Below, in pieces: positions 9,130 through 18,329 of a stretch of DNA of 64,000 nucleotides. Within the stretch, counting starts at the first letter, position 1. Each line of letters begins with the position of its first letter. Source of the DNA: JAAOII01 sp965207945. Its GTDB lineage: Bacteria; Pseudomonadota; Gammaproteobacteria; CBDBNL01; JAAOII01. The stretch lies in contig OZ242303.1 in NCBI GenBank assembly GCA_965207945.1, positions 682,001 to 746,000 on the forward strand, written 5' to 3'. Under the pieces are notes generated by a model. The model was not told the origin of the DNA, did no database searches, and saw only the letters and a program-made list of their open reading frames with translations. The position numbers were made by a program, and so were the translations under genes.

Positions 9130-9200
9130 GCGGGTATGGTATAATGGTAGAACATCAGCCTTCCACGCTGAGGATGCGGGTTCGATTCCCGCTACCCGCT
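9130..9200 (+). tRNA. tRNA-Gly (anticodon TCC)
   Basis: 71 nt. The acceptor stem GCGGGTA pairs with TACCCGC, the anticodon loop is CTTCCAC, and the T arm is GCGGG TTCGATT CCCGC. CCA is not encoded. Confidence 0.97.
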
Positions 9201-9335
9201 TAGTTGTATTTCAGTGATTAATTTTTTTATATTATATAAAAGATTAATTGTTGAAATTTTGTGTTGTTTGTGATAATATTTATGTAGGTTGTGCTCATCT
9301 ATATTATTATGGATTATTGATATAGATTTCTATAG

Positions 9336-9408
<73 letters not shown>

Positions 9409-9480
9409 TCAAAATGTTATCAATGTTATATTACTGGATATCTATGATATGATGTGATATGGCATTATGTTGTGTTACTG

Positions 9481-9514
9481 GCTGTTTCCACACTTGTTTA
9501 AGTGTTTTGACAGC
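9481..9514 (+). other. hairpin in the tRNA-Thr/tuf intergenic region
   Basis: An inner stem ACACTT/AAGTGT with a four-base loop (9490-9505) is followed by TTTTG, and an outer pairing GCTGT/ACAGC closes it. It could terminate or process the tRNA transcript. It overlaps the -35 of the candidate tuf promoter, so both functions may be linked. Confidence 0.5.
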
Positions 9515-9536
9515 TTTATGTTATTAAAATTATTAT
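9507..9536 (+). promoter_or_regulatory. candidate tuf promoter
   Basis: TTGACA at 9507-9512 and TATTAT at 9531-9536 with an 18-base spacer. The expected start near 9543 leaves a leader of about 26 nt that contains an AGGAAA ribosome site before the ATG at 9569. Confidence 0.6.
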
Positions 9537-9568
9537 TATTAAGGAAACTTTGAATTTAGGAAATACTT

Positions 9569-10759
9569 ATGGCAAAAGCTAAATACGAAAGAAATAAACC
9601 CCACATTAATGTGGGTACCATAGGGCATGTAGATCATGGTAAAACCACCCTGACTGCAGCTCTTACTAAAGTGTGTGCTGATACCTGGGGAGGTGACTCA
9701 GTGGCGTTTGAAGGAATTGATAACGCTCCTGAAGAAAAAGCTCGCGGCATCACTATCGCTACATCTCATGTTGAATATCAAAGTGATAAAAGGCATTATG
9801 CTCATGTTGATTGCCCAGGACATGCTGATTATGTAAAGAATATGATTACTGGCGCCGCCCAAATGGACGGAGCAATTTTAGTTGTATCCGCAGCTGATGG
9901 ACCAATGCCTCAGACCCGTGAACATATATTGTTAGCGCGTCAGGTGGGAGTTCCTCAGATAGTTGTCTACCTTAACAAGGCAGACATGGTGGATGATAAG
10001 GAACTACAAGAATTGGTGGAAGTTGAAATCCGTGAATTGCTTACTAAGTATGAGTTCCCAGGTGACGACACTCCCATAATAACTGGTTCCGCAATCAAAG
10101 CTCTTGAAGGAGATACCAGTGAAATAGGCGTTCCTTCCATAGTTAAGCTGGTTGAGACACTTGATAGCTTCATTCCTGAACCCGTTCGCGACATTGATAA
10201 ACCTTTCCTTATGCCGATAGAAGATGTATTTAGTATATCAGGGCGTGGAACAGTGGTTACTGGTCGTATTGAAAGAGGGGTTGTCAAAGTAGGTGAAGAA
10301 ATTGCAATAATTGGTATTAAGGATACGGTTAAGACCACCTGTACAGGAGTTGAAATGTTTAGAAAGCTTCTTGACGAAGGTCGTGCTGGCGAAAATGTTG
10401 GAGTCCTATTGAGAGGAACTAAGCGCGAAGAAGTTGAGCGTGGTCAGGTTCTTGCTAAAGCAGGTTCTATTACTCCTCATACAGATTTTGAGGCAGAAGT
10501 ATATATTCTCAGCAAAGATGAAGGCGGAAGACATACTCCTTTCCTTAAAGGATACAAGCCACAGTTTTACTTCAGAACCACAGATGTTACTGGTGAGGTT
10601 CAATTACCAGAAGGCGTTGAGATGGTTATGCCTGGCGATAATATCAAAATGTCAGTCAATCTAATAGTTCCTATTGCAATGGAAGAAGGATTGCGTTTTG
10701 CTATTCGTGAGGGCGGCCGTACAGTAGGCGCTGGTGTTGTTACTAAAGTTAACAAATAG
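9569..10759 (+). CDS. tuf: elongation factor Tu
   Basis: GTPase that delivers aminoacyl-tRNA to the ribosome; 396 residues, the normal length. Motifs in order: GHVDHGKTTLTAA (P-loop), RGITIATSHVEY, DCPGHADYVKNM, and NKADM (G4), then domains 2 and 3 ending AGVVTKVNK. The canonical GITIN is GITIA here. It lies between the four-tRNA cluster and tRNA-Trp, as in E. coli tufB. A good AGGAAA site precedes the ATG. Confidence 0.98.
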   Translation: MAKAKYERNKPHINVGTIGHVDHGKTTLTAALTKVCADTWGGDSVAFEGIDNAPEEKARGITIATSHVEYQSDKRHYAHVDCPGHADYVKNMITGAAQMDGAILVVSAADGPMPQTREHILLARQVGVPQIVVYLNKADMVDDKELQELVEVEIRELLTKYEFPGDDTPIITGSAIKALEGDTSEIGVPSIVKLVETLDSFIPEPVRDIDKPFLMPIEDVFSISGRGTVVTGRIERGVVKVGEEIAIIGIKDTVKTTCTGVEMFRKLLDEGRAGENVGVLLRGTKREEVERGQVLAKAGSITPHTDFEAEVYILSKDEGGRHTPFLKGYKPQFYFRTTDVTGEVQLPEGVEMVMPGDNIKMSVNLIVPIAMEEGLRFAIREGGRTVGAGVVTKVNK

Positions 10760-10786
10760 GCCATAATAGTCGGTTATACCCTACTT

Positions 10787-10859
10787 AGGTCAGTGGCTCA
10801 ACTGGTAGAGCAGCGGTCTCCAAAACCGCAGGTTGGGGGTTCGAGTCCCTCCTGACCTG
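10787..10859 (+). tRNA. tRNA-Trp (anticodon CCA)
   Basis: 73 nt. The acceptor stem AGGTCAG pairs with CTGACCT, the anticodon loop is CTCCAAA, and the discriminator is G. 3' CCA is not encoded. It lies 27 bases after tuf and only three bases before a possible secE start codon. Confidence 0.97.
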
Positions 10860-10862
10860 TTT

Positions 10863-11246
10863 ATGTCCGTATTTATAAATATGAATCAAGAAAGGAAACA
10901 GTCATCTTTTGTTGCCGCTATTCAGTGGTCGGTAATAATTGCTATTATGGGTGCCATAGTGGCTGGGAATTATTATTATGCTGAGTATTCTTTATTTTAT
11001 AGAATATTAGCAGTATTAGTGCTATTGTTTGTAGCTGGGGGTATTCTCTATACAACCGAACAAGGCAAGAGCATATTTAAATTGATGCTGCTGGCGCGCC
11101 TTGAGCTTAGTCGGGTTATTTGGCCTACAAGGCCAGAAATATTGCAAACATTTGCTGCTGTGATGGCGGTGGTGGGAGTAGTTATGCTTATGTTGTGGAT
11201 GATGGATTCATTTTTTTCATGGGCTGCATTTTTAATATTAGGTTAA
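10863..11246 (+). CDS. secE: preprotein translocase subunit SecE
   Basis: Essential SecYEG subunit, 127 residues from the ATG at 10863, the same length as I recall for E. coli SecE. Three hydrophobic segments are visible, as in gammaproteobacterial forms. The conserved cytoplasmic amphipathic helix and third helix include RLELSRVIWPTRPEIL. An alternative ATG at 10881 (MNQERKQ) is in frame; neither has a Shine-Dalgarno sequence. The first candidate lies three bases after tRNA-Trp. It is followed by nusG, the standard secE-nusG pair. Confidence 0.93.
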   Translation: MSVFINMNQERKQSSFVAAIQWSVIIAIMGAIVAGNYYYAEYSLFYRILAVLVLLFVAGGILYTTEQGKSIFKLMLLARLELSRVIWPTRPEILQTFAAVMAVVGVVMLMLWMMDSFFSWAAFLILG

Positions 11247-11259
11247 TCAAAAGTTTATT

Positions 11260-11784
11260 ATGGACTGGTATGTAGTTCAAACTTATTCAGGATATGAAAA
11301 TCGGGTCAAGGACCTGTTAGAAGATAGAATTAAAAACAGTGAACTTAGTCCACAGTTTGGAGAAGAAGTAGAAATACTTGTTCCATCAAAAAATGTAATA
11401 GAACTTCACGGAGGGCGGAAGCGGAATACGCAGCGTAAATTTTTTCCTGGTTGTATTTTTATTAAGATGGAAATGAATAACGATACTTGGCACTTAATCC
11501 ATTCCACACCGCGTGTTTTGGGTTTTATCGGAGGGACTAATAAGAATCCTCGTCCAGTCCAGGCAAAGGAAATAGCTGCAATTCAAGGACGCGTTGATGG
11601 CCATGTTGACCAGTATCCTTATGAGGTTGGTGAAGTGGTTCGTATAATGGATGGACCTTTTTCAGGGTTTAGCGGCACCGTTGAAGAAGTTGATTCTGAG
11701 AAGCATAAGATTCAGGTTTCGGTTTCCATTTTAGGGAGATCTACTCCAGTGGAGATTGATTTTAATCAGATTGAGAAGGGTTAG
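11260..11784 (+). CDS. nusG: transcription termination/antitermination factor NusG
   Basis: RNA-polymerase-binding elongation factor, 174 residues. The NGN domain starts MDWYVVQTYSGYENRVKDLL and has FFPGCIFIKMEM and GFIGG; the C-terminal KOW domain has GEVVRIMDGPFSGFSGTVEEV. Normal length. Between secE and rplK as in most proteobacteria. Confidence 0.97.
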   Translation: MDWYVVQTYSGYENRVKDLLEDRIKNSELSPQFGEEVEILVPSKNVIELHGGRKRNTQRKFFPGCIFIKMEMNNDTWHLIHSTPRVLGFIGGTNKNPRPVQAKEIAAIQGRVDGHVDQYPYEVGEVVRIMDGPFSGFSGTVEEVDSEKHKIQVSVSILGRSTPVEIDFNQIEKG

Positions 11785-11844
11785 AATAGTTAATAGTTAC
11801 TATTAATTAACATTATTTATAGAGATTTAGAGAGATATTAGACA

Positions 11845-12294
11845 ATGGCACAACAACCAGCAAAAAAGGGTAAAGAAGTTAAAGCAGTTATTAAGGTTCA
11901 GGTTCCTGCCGGGCAGGCAAGTCCTGGTTCTTCCTTGGGACCTGCTTTAGGACAACACGGAGTGGCTATTCAAGAGTTCTGTAAAGAATTTAATGAAAAA
12001 ACCAAAGACCAAGAATCTGGTATGACCCTGCCAGTCATCATTGATGTTTATACTGACAGGTCTTATACTTTTATTGTTAAAACTCCACCAGCTGCGGTTT
12101 TACTACGCAAGGCAGCTAATATCCAAAAGGGTAGCGGTGAGCCAAATAAAGTAAAAGTAGGAAAGGTTACTCGTAAACAATTAGAAGAAATCGCTCAGGC
12201 GAAGATGGTGGATTTAAACGCTTCCGACCTTGATGCGGCAGTGCGAATTATTGCTGGCAGTGCGCGCAGCATGGGACTGGAAACAGAGAGTTAA
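11845..12294 (+). CDS. rplK: 50S ribosomal protein L11
   Basis: Binds 23S rRNA at the GTPase-associated centre. It has 149 residues, slightly longer than the usual 142 because of a lysine-rich N-terminal extension. Seen: VPAGQASPGSSLGPALGQHGV and PPAAVLLRKAA, both diagnostic. Its stop is one base before the rplA start, indicating coupling. Confidence 0.97.
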   Translation: MAQQPAKKGKEVKAVIKVQVPAGQASPGSSLGPALGQHGVAIQEFCKEFNEKTKDQESGMTLPVIIDVYTDRSYTFIVKTPPAAVLLRKAANIQKGSGEPNKVKVGKVTRKQLEEIAQAKMVDLNASDLDAAVRIIAGSARSMGLETES

Positions 12295-12295
12295 T

Positions 12296-12997
12296 ATGAC
12301 TAAGATAAGCAAAAGAGCTAAAATAATTCAAGAAAATTTTGATGGTAGCAAGTCATACGAGGCAAACGAAGCGATTGATATTCTTCAAAAATTATCAAAA
12401 CTAACTAAGATTAAGCTTGAAGAAACCTTGGACTTGGCAGTCAATATAGGTATTGATGCCCGTAAAGGTGATCAGATGGTGCGCAGCATGGTTAGTTTGC
12501 CCAGCGGTTCGGGTAAAGAAGTTAAGGTGGCTGTTTTTGCTGATGGAGATGAAGCAAAACAAGCGCAGGATAGTGGCGCTGATATAGTTGGCATGGAAGA
12601 GTTAGCTGAATCAATGAAAAAAGGGGACTTAAATTATGATGTGGTTATCGCAGCTCCTGCAGCTATGAAGATAGTAGGGCAAATCGGAAGAATTCTTGGT
12701 CCTAGGGGACTGATGCCCAACCCCAAGGACGGGACGGTTACCGCTCAAATTGCTTCTGCTGTTGCCTCTGCTAAGGCAGGTCAAGTTCGTATTCGCAATG
12801 ATAAGCAGGGGATAATACATTGTAGATTGGGTAAGCTTAAAAGCAATTCATCTGATTTACTAAAGAATTTCACCGCAGTTATGAGTGAAATTAAAAAAAT
12901 AAAACCCAAAAGCAGCAAAGGAACCTATCTTAAAAAGATTACGGTTACTTCCACGATGGGACCTGGTGTTCAAGTCAATGTTGGCAGCAGCAGTTAG
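12296..12997 (+). CDS. rplA: 50S ribosomal protein L1
   Basis: L1-stalk protein, 233 residues from the ATG at 12296 (MTKISKRAKII). Longer in-frame starts inside rplK are rejected because they would overlap it. Seen: SLPSGSGKEVKVAVFADGDEA, GRILGPRGLMPNPKDGTVT and the C-terminal STMGPGVQVN. It begins one base after the rplK stop. Confidence 0.97.
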   Translation: MTKISKRAKIIQENFDGSKSYEANEAIDILQKLSKLTKIKLEETLDLAVNIGIDARKGDQMVRSMVSLPSGSGKEVKVAVFADGDEAKQAQDSGADIVGMEELAESMKKGDLNYDVVIAAPAAMKIVGQIGRILGPRGLMPNPKDGTVTAQIASAVASAKAGQVRIRNDKQGIIHCRLGKLKSNSSDLLKNFTAVMSEIKKIKPKSSKGTYLKKITVTSTMGPGVQVNVGSSS

Positions 12998-13128
12998 GTT
13001 GGGGGATTTGTTGAAAGAGTTTTTTGTTGAAGACCACAGGGGTTGTGCAGTTATGCATGGCTTAATTATCCTGTGCAGACGGTACATAGCTGATGCTACG
13101 AATGCCGTTGAAATAAGTTAATGAAAAA
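12998..13128 (+). promoter_or_regulatory. candidate L10 leader (rplJL autoregulation region)
   Basis: The 131-base gap before rplJ can fold: CACAGG at 13035-13040 pairs with CCTGTG at 13070-13075, enclosing a smaller TGCA/TGCA hairpin, followed by a CAGACGGTAC segment. Position and general layout fit the L10(L12)4-binding leader found before rplJ in many bacteria. The assignment rests on position plus pairing; no covariance test was run. Confidence 0.5.
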
Positions 13129-13644
13129 ATGTTATTAAAATCTGAAAAAGTTGAAATAATCAAGACGATTAAAAACGAAGCATCTAAAGCATTAGATGGC
13201 GCAGTCGCGGATTACCGCGGAACTGACGTTACTGCTATGACCGAGCTGAGAAATACAGCTAGGGAGAACAGTATCTATCTAAAAATTGCCCGCAATACCT
13301 TAATTAAGAGAGCGCTGGCTGATACTTCTTATTCTTGTCTTGAATCTGAACTAACGGGTCCTACTTTAGTGGGATTTTCTTTAGAGGAGCCAGGTGCAGT
13401 AGCACGTTTATTTAGGGATTTTGTGAAAACAAATCCTGAGTTTCGTGTTAAGGGACTGGCAATTAATGGAGAGTTTATACCAGCGGATAAAATAAATGTG
13501 CTGGCTAATCTTCCCACTCGTGATGAGGCGCTTGCCACAGTAGCTATGATATTAAAAGCTCCAGTGCAGCAGTTAGCGACGGTCCTTAATCAGATTCCTT
13601 GTAGTGTGGCGCATGCGCTTAATGCGGTTAGCGCCCAAAAATAA
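13129..13644 (+). CDS. rplJ: 50S ribosomal protein L10
   Basis: Forms the base of the L12 stalk. It has 171 residues. Seen: VADYRGTDVTAMTELRNTARE, KIARNTLIKRAL, and the C-terminal helix that holds L12 dimers. An out-of-frame ATG eight bases upstream is not the start. Followed by rplL. Confidence 0.97.
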   Translation: MLLKSEKVEIIKTIKNEASKALDGAVADYRGTDVTAMTELRNTARENSIYLKIARNTLIKRALADTSYSCLESELTGPTLVGFSLEEPGAVARLFRDFVKTNPEFRVKGLAINGEFIPADKINVLANLPTRDEALATVAMILKAPVQQLATVLNQIPCSVAHALNAVSAQK

Positions 13645-13730
13645 TCCCGATGAGTTTGTTAAAAAAGGACAGCATATTAATGCAATTATTTTTCGATATC
13701 CTCATTATTAATTAATCACATATAAATATT

Positions 13731-14114
13731 ATGGCAAAAGTATCACAAGACGAAATATTGCAATCCATTGCAGACATGAGCGTAATGGAACTAGTAGAAC
13801 TAGTTAAGGCAATAGAAGAAAAATTTGGCGTTTCCGCTACCCCAGTAGCAGTGGCAGCCCCCGCAGCAGGCGGTGGCGATGGCGCTGCAGCTGTTGAAGA
13901 GCAAAGCGAATTTGAAGTTTTTCTATCAGACATTGGCAGCAATAAGATCGCTGTTATTAAAGCTATTCGGACTATTACCGAACTTGGTCTAAAAGAGGCG
14001 AAGGACTTGGTAGATGGAGCGCCGGCTAGTGTTAAAACTGCTGTTCCTAAAGAAGAAGCAGAAAAATTCAAACAACAATTAGAAGAAGCAGGAGCTAAGG
14101 TAGAACTTAAGTAA
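13731..14114 (+). CDS. rplL: 50S ribosomal protein L7/L12
   Basis: Stalk protein that recruits translation factors; 127 residues. It has an N-terminal dimerisation domain (MSVMELVELVKAIEEKFGVS), an Ala/Gly hinge, and the C-terminal domain with EFEVFLSDIG, KIAVIKAIRTITELGLKEAKDLVDGAP. Confidence 0.97.
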   Translation: MAKVSQDEILQSIADMSVMELVELVKAIEEKFGVSATPVAVAAPAAGGGDGAAAVEEQSEFEVFLSDIGSNKIAVIKAIRTITELGLKEAKDLVDGAPASVKTAVPKEEAEKFKQQLEEAGAKVELK

Positions 14115-14167
14115 TTACCTTAACACGAAATAGTTGAACAAGCATAATACTATAGAAATCTGCAATG

Positions 14168-14184
14168 ACGGGTTAGAGACCCGT
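14168..14184 (+). other. hairpin between rplL and rpoB
   Basis: A perfect 6-bp stem ACGGGT/ACCCGT with a five-base loop lies in the 111-base gap, with a T-run about 20 bases further on. In E. coli this gap holds the attenuator and an RNase III site; a similar role is possible here but not shown. Confidence 0.45.
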
Positions 14185-14225
14185 AATCATAACTTAACGC
14201 AATTGTTTTTTTAACCGATAAATAT

Positions 14226-17200
14226 ATGACATACAGCTTAATGGAGCGCAAGAGATTGCGCTACAACTTTGGCAATTCTCCCGAAGTTGCCGCCGTTCCT
14301 TCTTTACTTAATACTCAAATTGAGTCCTATAATAAATTTTTATATGGGGATGGGGACGAACCTTCTGGTATTGGAACAACCTTTAAATCTGTGTTTCCTA
14401 TTGAAAGTCATACAGGGAAGGCAATTATTGAGTATGAAAGTTACACGATGGGGGAACCTCAATATAATATTGATGAATGTCGCAAGCATGGAATCAGTTA
14501 TGCTGCTCCTATTCATGCCAAGCTCTCGTTAATTGTTAAAGAAAAAACAGGCGCAAAAGAAACCATTAAAAATAAAATAGAACAAGATGTTTATATGGGG
14601 GATATTCATCTAATGACACCAATAGGTTCTTTTATTGTAAATGGCACCGAACGCGCAGTGGTATCTCAATTACATCGTTCTCCTGGTGTGTTTTTTAATC
14701 ATGATAAGGGCAATACTCATATATCTGGCAAGCTGTTTTATTCGGCGCGCATAATTCCTTACAACGGCTCTTGGCTGGACTTTGAATTTGATATAAAAGA
14801 AAATCTATGTGCCCGCATTGATAGACGCCATCGCTTACCAGTTAATTATCTGTTAAGTGCTCTGGGTATGAGCAACGAAGAAATTCTTGATAGTTTTTTT
14901 GAGAAGGACATTTTTGAAATTCGCAATGATGAATTATTTTTAAAGGTTAATTCAGAGCATATTAAAGACGAAATAGCTGCGTTTGACATTAAAGGACCTA
15001 AGGGTGAAGTATTAGTTGAAGAGGGTAGCCGCATAACCGCTGCCAATGTCCAAAGTATTGAAGAAGCAAATATAAAAGAATTATCTGTTTCTGAAGAGTA
15101 TCTTAACAATAAAGTTTTGGCTGAAGATATTAAGGAAAAAGGTGAAGTAGTTATTCCCTGCAATACCAAGCTCACCAACGAACATATCAACACAATCAAA
15201 GGGTTAGGGATTAAAAAATTTCACATTATATATACTAATGATGTGAATAGAGGAGCTTATGTCTCAGAAACCATGGCGAATTATCCTGTGCAGGGGCGTG
15301 CTCCCGCAATTCATGAGATATATAAGATCATGCGTCCAGGAGACCAATATAATAAAGACGAAGCTGACAAATTTTTCACTAATCTATTCTTCACTAACCT
15401 TAGATACAATCTCTCTGAAATTGGGAGAATGAAGATTAACAAACGTCTGGGTAGAGAAATACTAACTGGGGAAATGACTCTTAGTAAAGAAGATATTCTT
15501 GAAACAGTTAAAATCCTTATTGACATCCGTAATGGAATGAGTGATGTTGATGATATAGATAGTTTAGAAAATCGCCGCGTCCGCCGTGTTGGAGAGATGG
15601 TGCAAAATGCATTACGTCTTGGTTTATTACGAATTGAAAGGGCGGTAAAAGAAAGATTAAGCTTACCAGAAGTAGATAAACAAACTCCCAAAGAATTAAT
15701 AAGCGCCAAAGCAGTATCCGCTGCTGTTAAAGAATTTTTTATGAGCAGTCAGTTATCACAGCTGATTGACCAAATAAATCCATTGTCTGAGATTACTCAT
15801 AAGAGAAGAGTTTCTGCTTTAGGACCAGGTGGATTGTCGCGTGAAAGAGCTGGCTTTGAAGTTCGCGATGTGCATCCTTCCCACTATGGAAGATTGTGCC
15901 CCATAGAAACCCCAGAAGGTCCCAATATAGGTTTAATCAACTCATTGGCAATTTATTCCAAAGTAAACTCTTATGGTTTTCTGGAAACCCCTTATAAAGT
16001 GGTGAAAAAGGGTGTCATAACCGATGAAATCATTTATGTATCAGCTATGGATGAGTGGGAGCATGTTATTGCATCCGCCAGTGCTCGGGTTACAAATAAC
16101 AATAAACTTGTTGATGAATTAGTCCCAACGCGCCATAGAAGCGAGGTGGCTCTTAGCCCCGCATCCGAAGTTACTTTGATAGATGTTTCACCTAAGCAAT
16201 TAATTTCCGTAGCAGCATCTTTGATTCCTTTCTTGGAGCATGATGATGCCAATAGAGCTCTTATGGGTTCAAATATGCAACGACAAGCAGTTCCTTTGGT
16301 TAAAAGAGATAGCCCATTAGTAGGGACTGGCATGGAAAAAAATGTTGCGCGTGATTCTGGCTGCTGCCTCATAGCTAAAAGAGAAGGCGTAGTAGAGCAG
16401 GTTGACTCCAAACGGATAGTTGTTCGCGCTACTGATAATTCAGATGAACTTCCAGTTGATATTTATCCTTTGGTTAAGTTTTATCGCACCAATCAGAATA
16501 CCTGTATTAATCAAGTGCCAGCAGTTAAGGTAAATGATAAGGTTGTGGCAGGCGATGTTCTTGCTGATGGAGCTGCATCGGACAAAGGAGAGTTGGCAAT
16601 AGGAGCTAACTTAAGAATAGGTTTGATGTGCTGGAAGGGATATAATTTTGAGGATTCTATCTTAATTTCGGAACGGCTGGTGGCAAACCAACAGCTTACC
16701 AGTATTCATATAATGGAATTTAACTGTATTGCTCGCTCCACTAAATTGGGAGATGAGGAAATTACTGCAGATATACCCAATATTGGTGAAATAGCGTTAG
16801 GTACTTTGGATGAATCAGGAATTGTATATGTAGGAGCAGAAGTAAAAACTGGCGACATATTAGTTGGAATGGTTACCCCCAAAAGTGAAGAACAACTTAC
16901 TCCAGAAGAAAATCTATTACGCGCTATATTCGGCGAAAAGGCATCAAATGTTAAGGATAGTTCCTTAAGGGTTCCTCCAGGGGTTAAGGGGACTGTAATT
17001 GATGTGCAGATTTTTACTCGCGAAGGAGTTGACAAGGATGCTCGTTCTAAAGAAGAAGATAAAAACAACCTAAAAGAAACCCGACAAAATATTGATACCA
17101 GAATTGAGATAGTCCGTAAGGTAACTACCGCCCAATTAAGAGAAAGATTATCAGGCAAACAGGTAGAAAAAGGCAAAGGAATTAAGGAAAAAACTCGTCT

Positions 17201-18290
17201 TACCAAATCATATTTGGATGAACTAACACTTGAAGAAATTTTTAACCTCTCTATGTCTGATGATGCGCTCAATGATATGTTGGATCGCTCAAGGGAAAAT
17301 ATGAGCAAGGTGGAGAAGGGATTAAATGACGATTATAAAAAACAAGAGAAGAAGGTTAAATCTGGTGATACAGGCCTGCCGCCAGGAGTTATTAAGATGG
17401 TGAAAGTGCATATTGCAGTTAAAAGACACATCCAGCCCGGCGATAAGATGGCAGGAAGACACGGTAATAAAGGTGTGGTTTCCGCAATAATGCCAGTTGA
17501 GGATATGCCTTATGATGAAGAAGGTAATTCACTGGATATAGTTCTCAGTCCGCTTGGTTTGCCCTCGCGTATGAATATAGGACAGTTACTTGAAGCCCAT
17601 CTTGGCTATGCGGCAAAGATGTTGGGTAATGAAATTCAACGACTCTTGAAAGCCCATGAACAGACCTCCCAAACAACAAAGCTACGTAAATTGTTAAAAG
17701 ATATATACACTGATATGGATGGTGGGGCTGCTTTAGAGCATGTTAAATCTTTGGATGACGAGCAATTGCATGAATTTTGTTTGTCTCTTTCTGAAGGAGT
17801 TCCTATGGCAAGTCATGTTTTTAGTGGCGCCTCAGAAGAAGACATATCCCGTCTTTTAGAACTCGCCAATGCTCCAGTAATGGAAAAGCAGAAATTCTAT
17901 GATGGCAGAACAGGCGAGGCATTTCAACAGTCAGTTACATCTGGGTATATGTATATTTTGAAACTAAACCATTTAGTTGAAGATAAAATTCATGCCCGCT
18001 CAATTGGCTCTTATGGATTAGTCACTCAACAACCTTTAGGGGGTAAATCTAAAATGGGAGGACAGAGGTTTGGTGAGATGGAAGTATGGGCACTTGAGGC
18101 GTATGGGGCTGCCTATACATTACAAGAAATGTTGACTGTTAAGTCGGATGATGTAGAGGGGAGAAAGCAGGTATATAAAAGCATCATAGCAGGAAGCTCA
18201 GAAGTTAATGCTTATGTGCCTGAATCTTTTAATGTTTTGATTAAAGAAATCAGATCATTGGGATTAAACATAGATTATCAGCAGCAGTGA
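14226..18290 (+). CDS. rpoB: RNA polymerase subunit beta
   Basis: Catalytic-core subunit, 1354 residues against about 1342 in E. coli. Recognisable blocks: FFNHDKGNTHISGKLFYSAR, the rifampicin region SSQLSQLIDQINPLSEITHKR RVSALGPGGLSRERAGFEVR, PIETPEGPNIGLI, GYNFEDSILISERLV, PGDKMAGRHGNKGV and GGQRFGEMEVWALEAYGAAY. In the rifampicin region IDQINP replaces the common MDQNNP; the residues corresponding to D516 and S531 of E. coli keep Asp and Leu/Ser-like context. No frame break. Confidence 0.98.
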   Translation: MTYSLMERKRLRYNFGNSPEVAAVPSLLNTQIESYNKFLYGDGDEPSGIGTTFKSVFPIESHTGKAIIEYESYTMGEPQYNIDECRKHGISYAAPIHAKLSLIVKEKTGAKETIKNKIEQDVYMGDIHLMTPIGSFIVNGTERAVVSQLHRSPGVFFNHDKGNTHISGKLFYSARIIPYNGSWLDFEFDIKENLCARIDRRHRLPVNYLLSALGMSNEEILDSFFEKDIFEIRNDELFLKVNSEHIKDEIAAFDIKGPKGEVLVEEGSRITAANVQSIEEANIKELSVSEEYLNNKVLAEDIKEKGEVVIPCNTKLTNEHINTIKGLGIKKFHIIYTNDVNRGAYVSETMANYPVQGRAPAIHEIYKIMRPGDQYNKDEADKFFTNLFFTNLRYNLSEIGRMKINKRLGREILTGEMTLSKEDILETVKILIDIRNGMSDVDDIDSLENRRVRRVGEMVQNALRLGLLRIERAVKERLSLPEVDKQTPKELISAKAVSAAVKEFFMSSQLSQLIDQINPLSEITHKRRVSALGPGGLSRERAGFEVRDVHPSHYGRLCPIETPEGPNIGLINSLAIYSKVNSYGFLETPYKVVKKGVITDEIIYVSAMDEWEHVIASASARVTNNNKLVDELVPTRHRSEVALSPASEVTLIDVSPKQLISVAASLIPFLEHDDANRALMGSNMQRQAVPLVKRDSPLVGTGMEKNVARDSGCCLIAKREGVVEQVDSKRIVVRATDNSDELPVDIYPLVKFYRTNQNTCINQVPAVKVNDKVVAGDVLADGAASDKGELAIGANLRIGLMCWKGYNFEDSILISERLVANQQLTSIHIMEFNCIARSTKLGDEEITADIPNIGEIALGTLDESGIVYVGAEVKTGDILVGMVTPKSEEQLTPEENLLRAIFGEKASNVKDSSLRVPPGVKGTVIDVQIFTREGVDKDARSKEEDKNNLKETRQNIDTRIEIVRKVTTAQLRERLSGKQVEKGKGIKEKTRLTKSYLDELTLEEIFNLSMSDDALNDMLDRSRENMSKVEKGLNDDYKKQEKKVKSGDTGLPPGVIKMVKVHIAVKRHIQPGDKMAGRHGNKGVVSAIMPVEDMPYDEEGNSLDIVLSPLGLPSRMNIGQLLEAHLGYAAKMLGNEIQRLLKAHEQTSQTTKLRKLLKDIYTDMDGGAALEHVKSLDDEQLHEFCLSLSEGVPMASHVFSGASEEDISRLLELANAPVMEKQKFYDGRTGEAFQQSVTSGYMYILKLNHLVEDKIHARSIGSYGLVTQQPLGGKSKMGGQRFGEMEVWALEAYGAAYTLQEMLTVKSDDVEGRKQVYKSIIAGSSEVNAYVPESFNVLIKEIRSLGLNIDYQQQ

Positions 18291-18329
18291 TTACCAACAG
18301 CAGTAAATTTATAAGGTAAGGAAAGAATT

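Noticed and set aside
12998..13128. riboswitch before rplJ
   Set aside because: Gene context points to ribosomal protein autoregulation; no metabolite-riboswitch motif was recognised.
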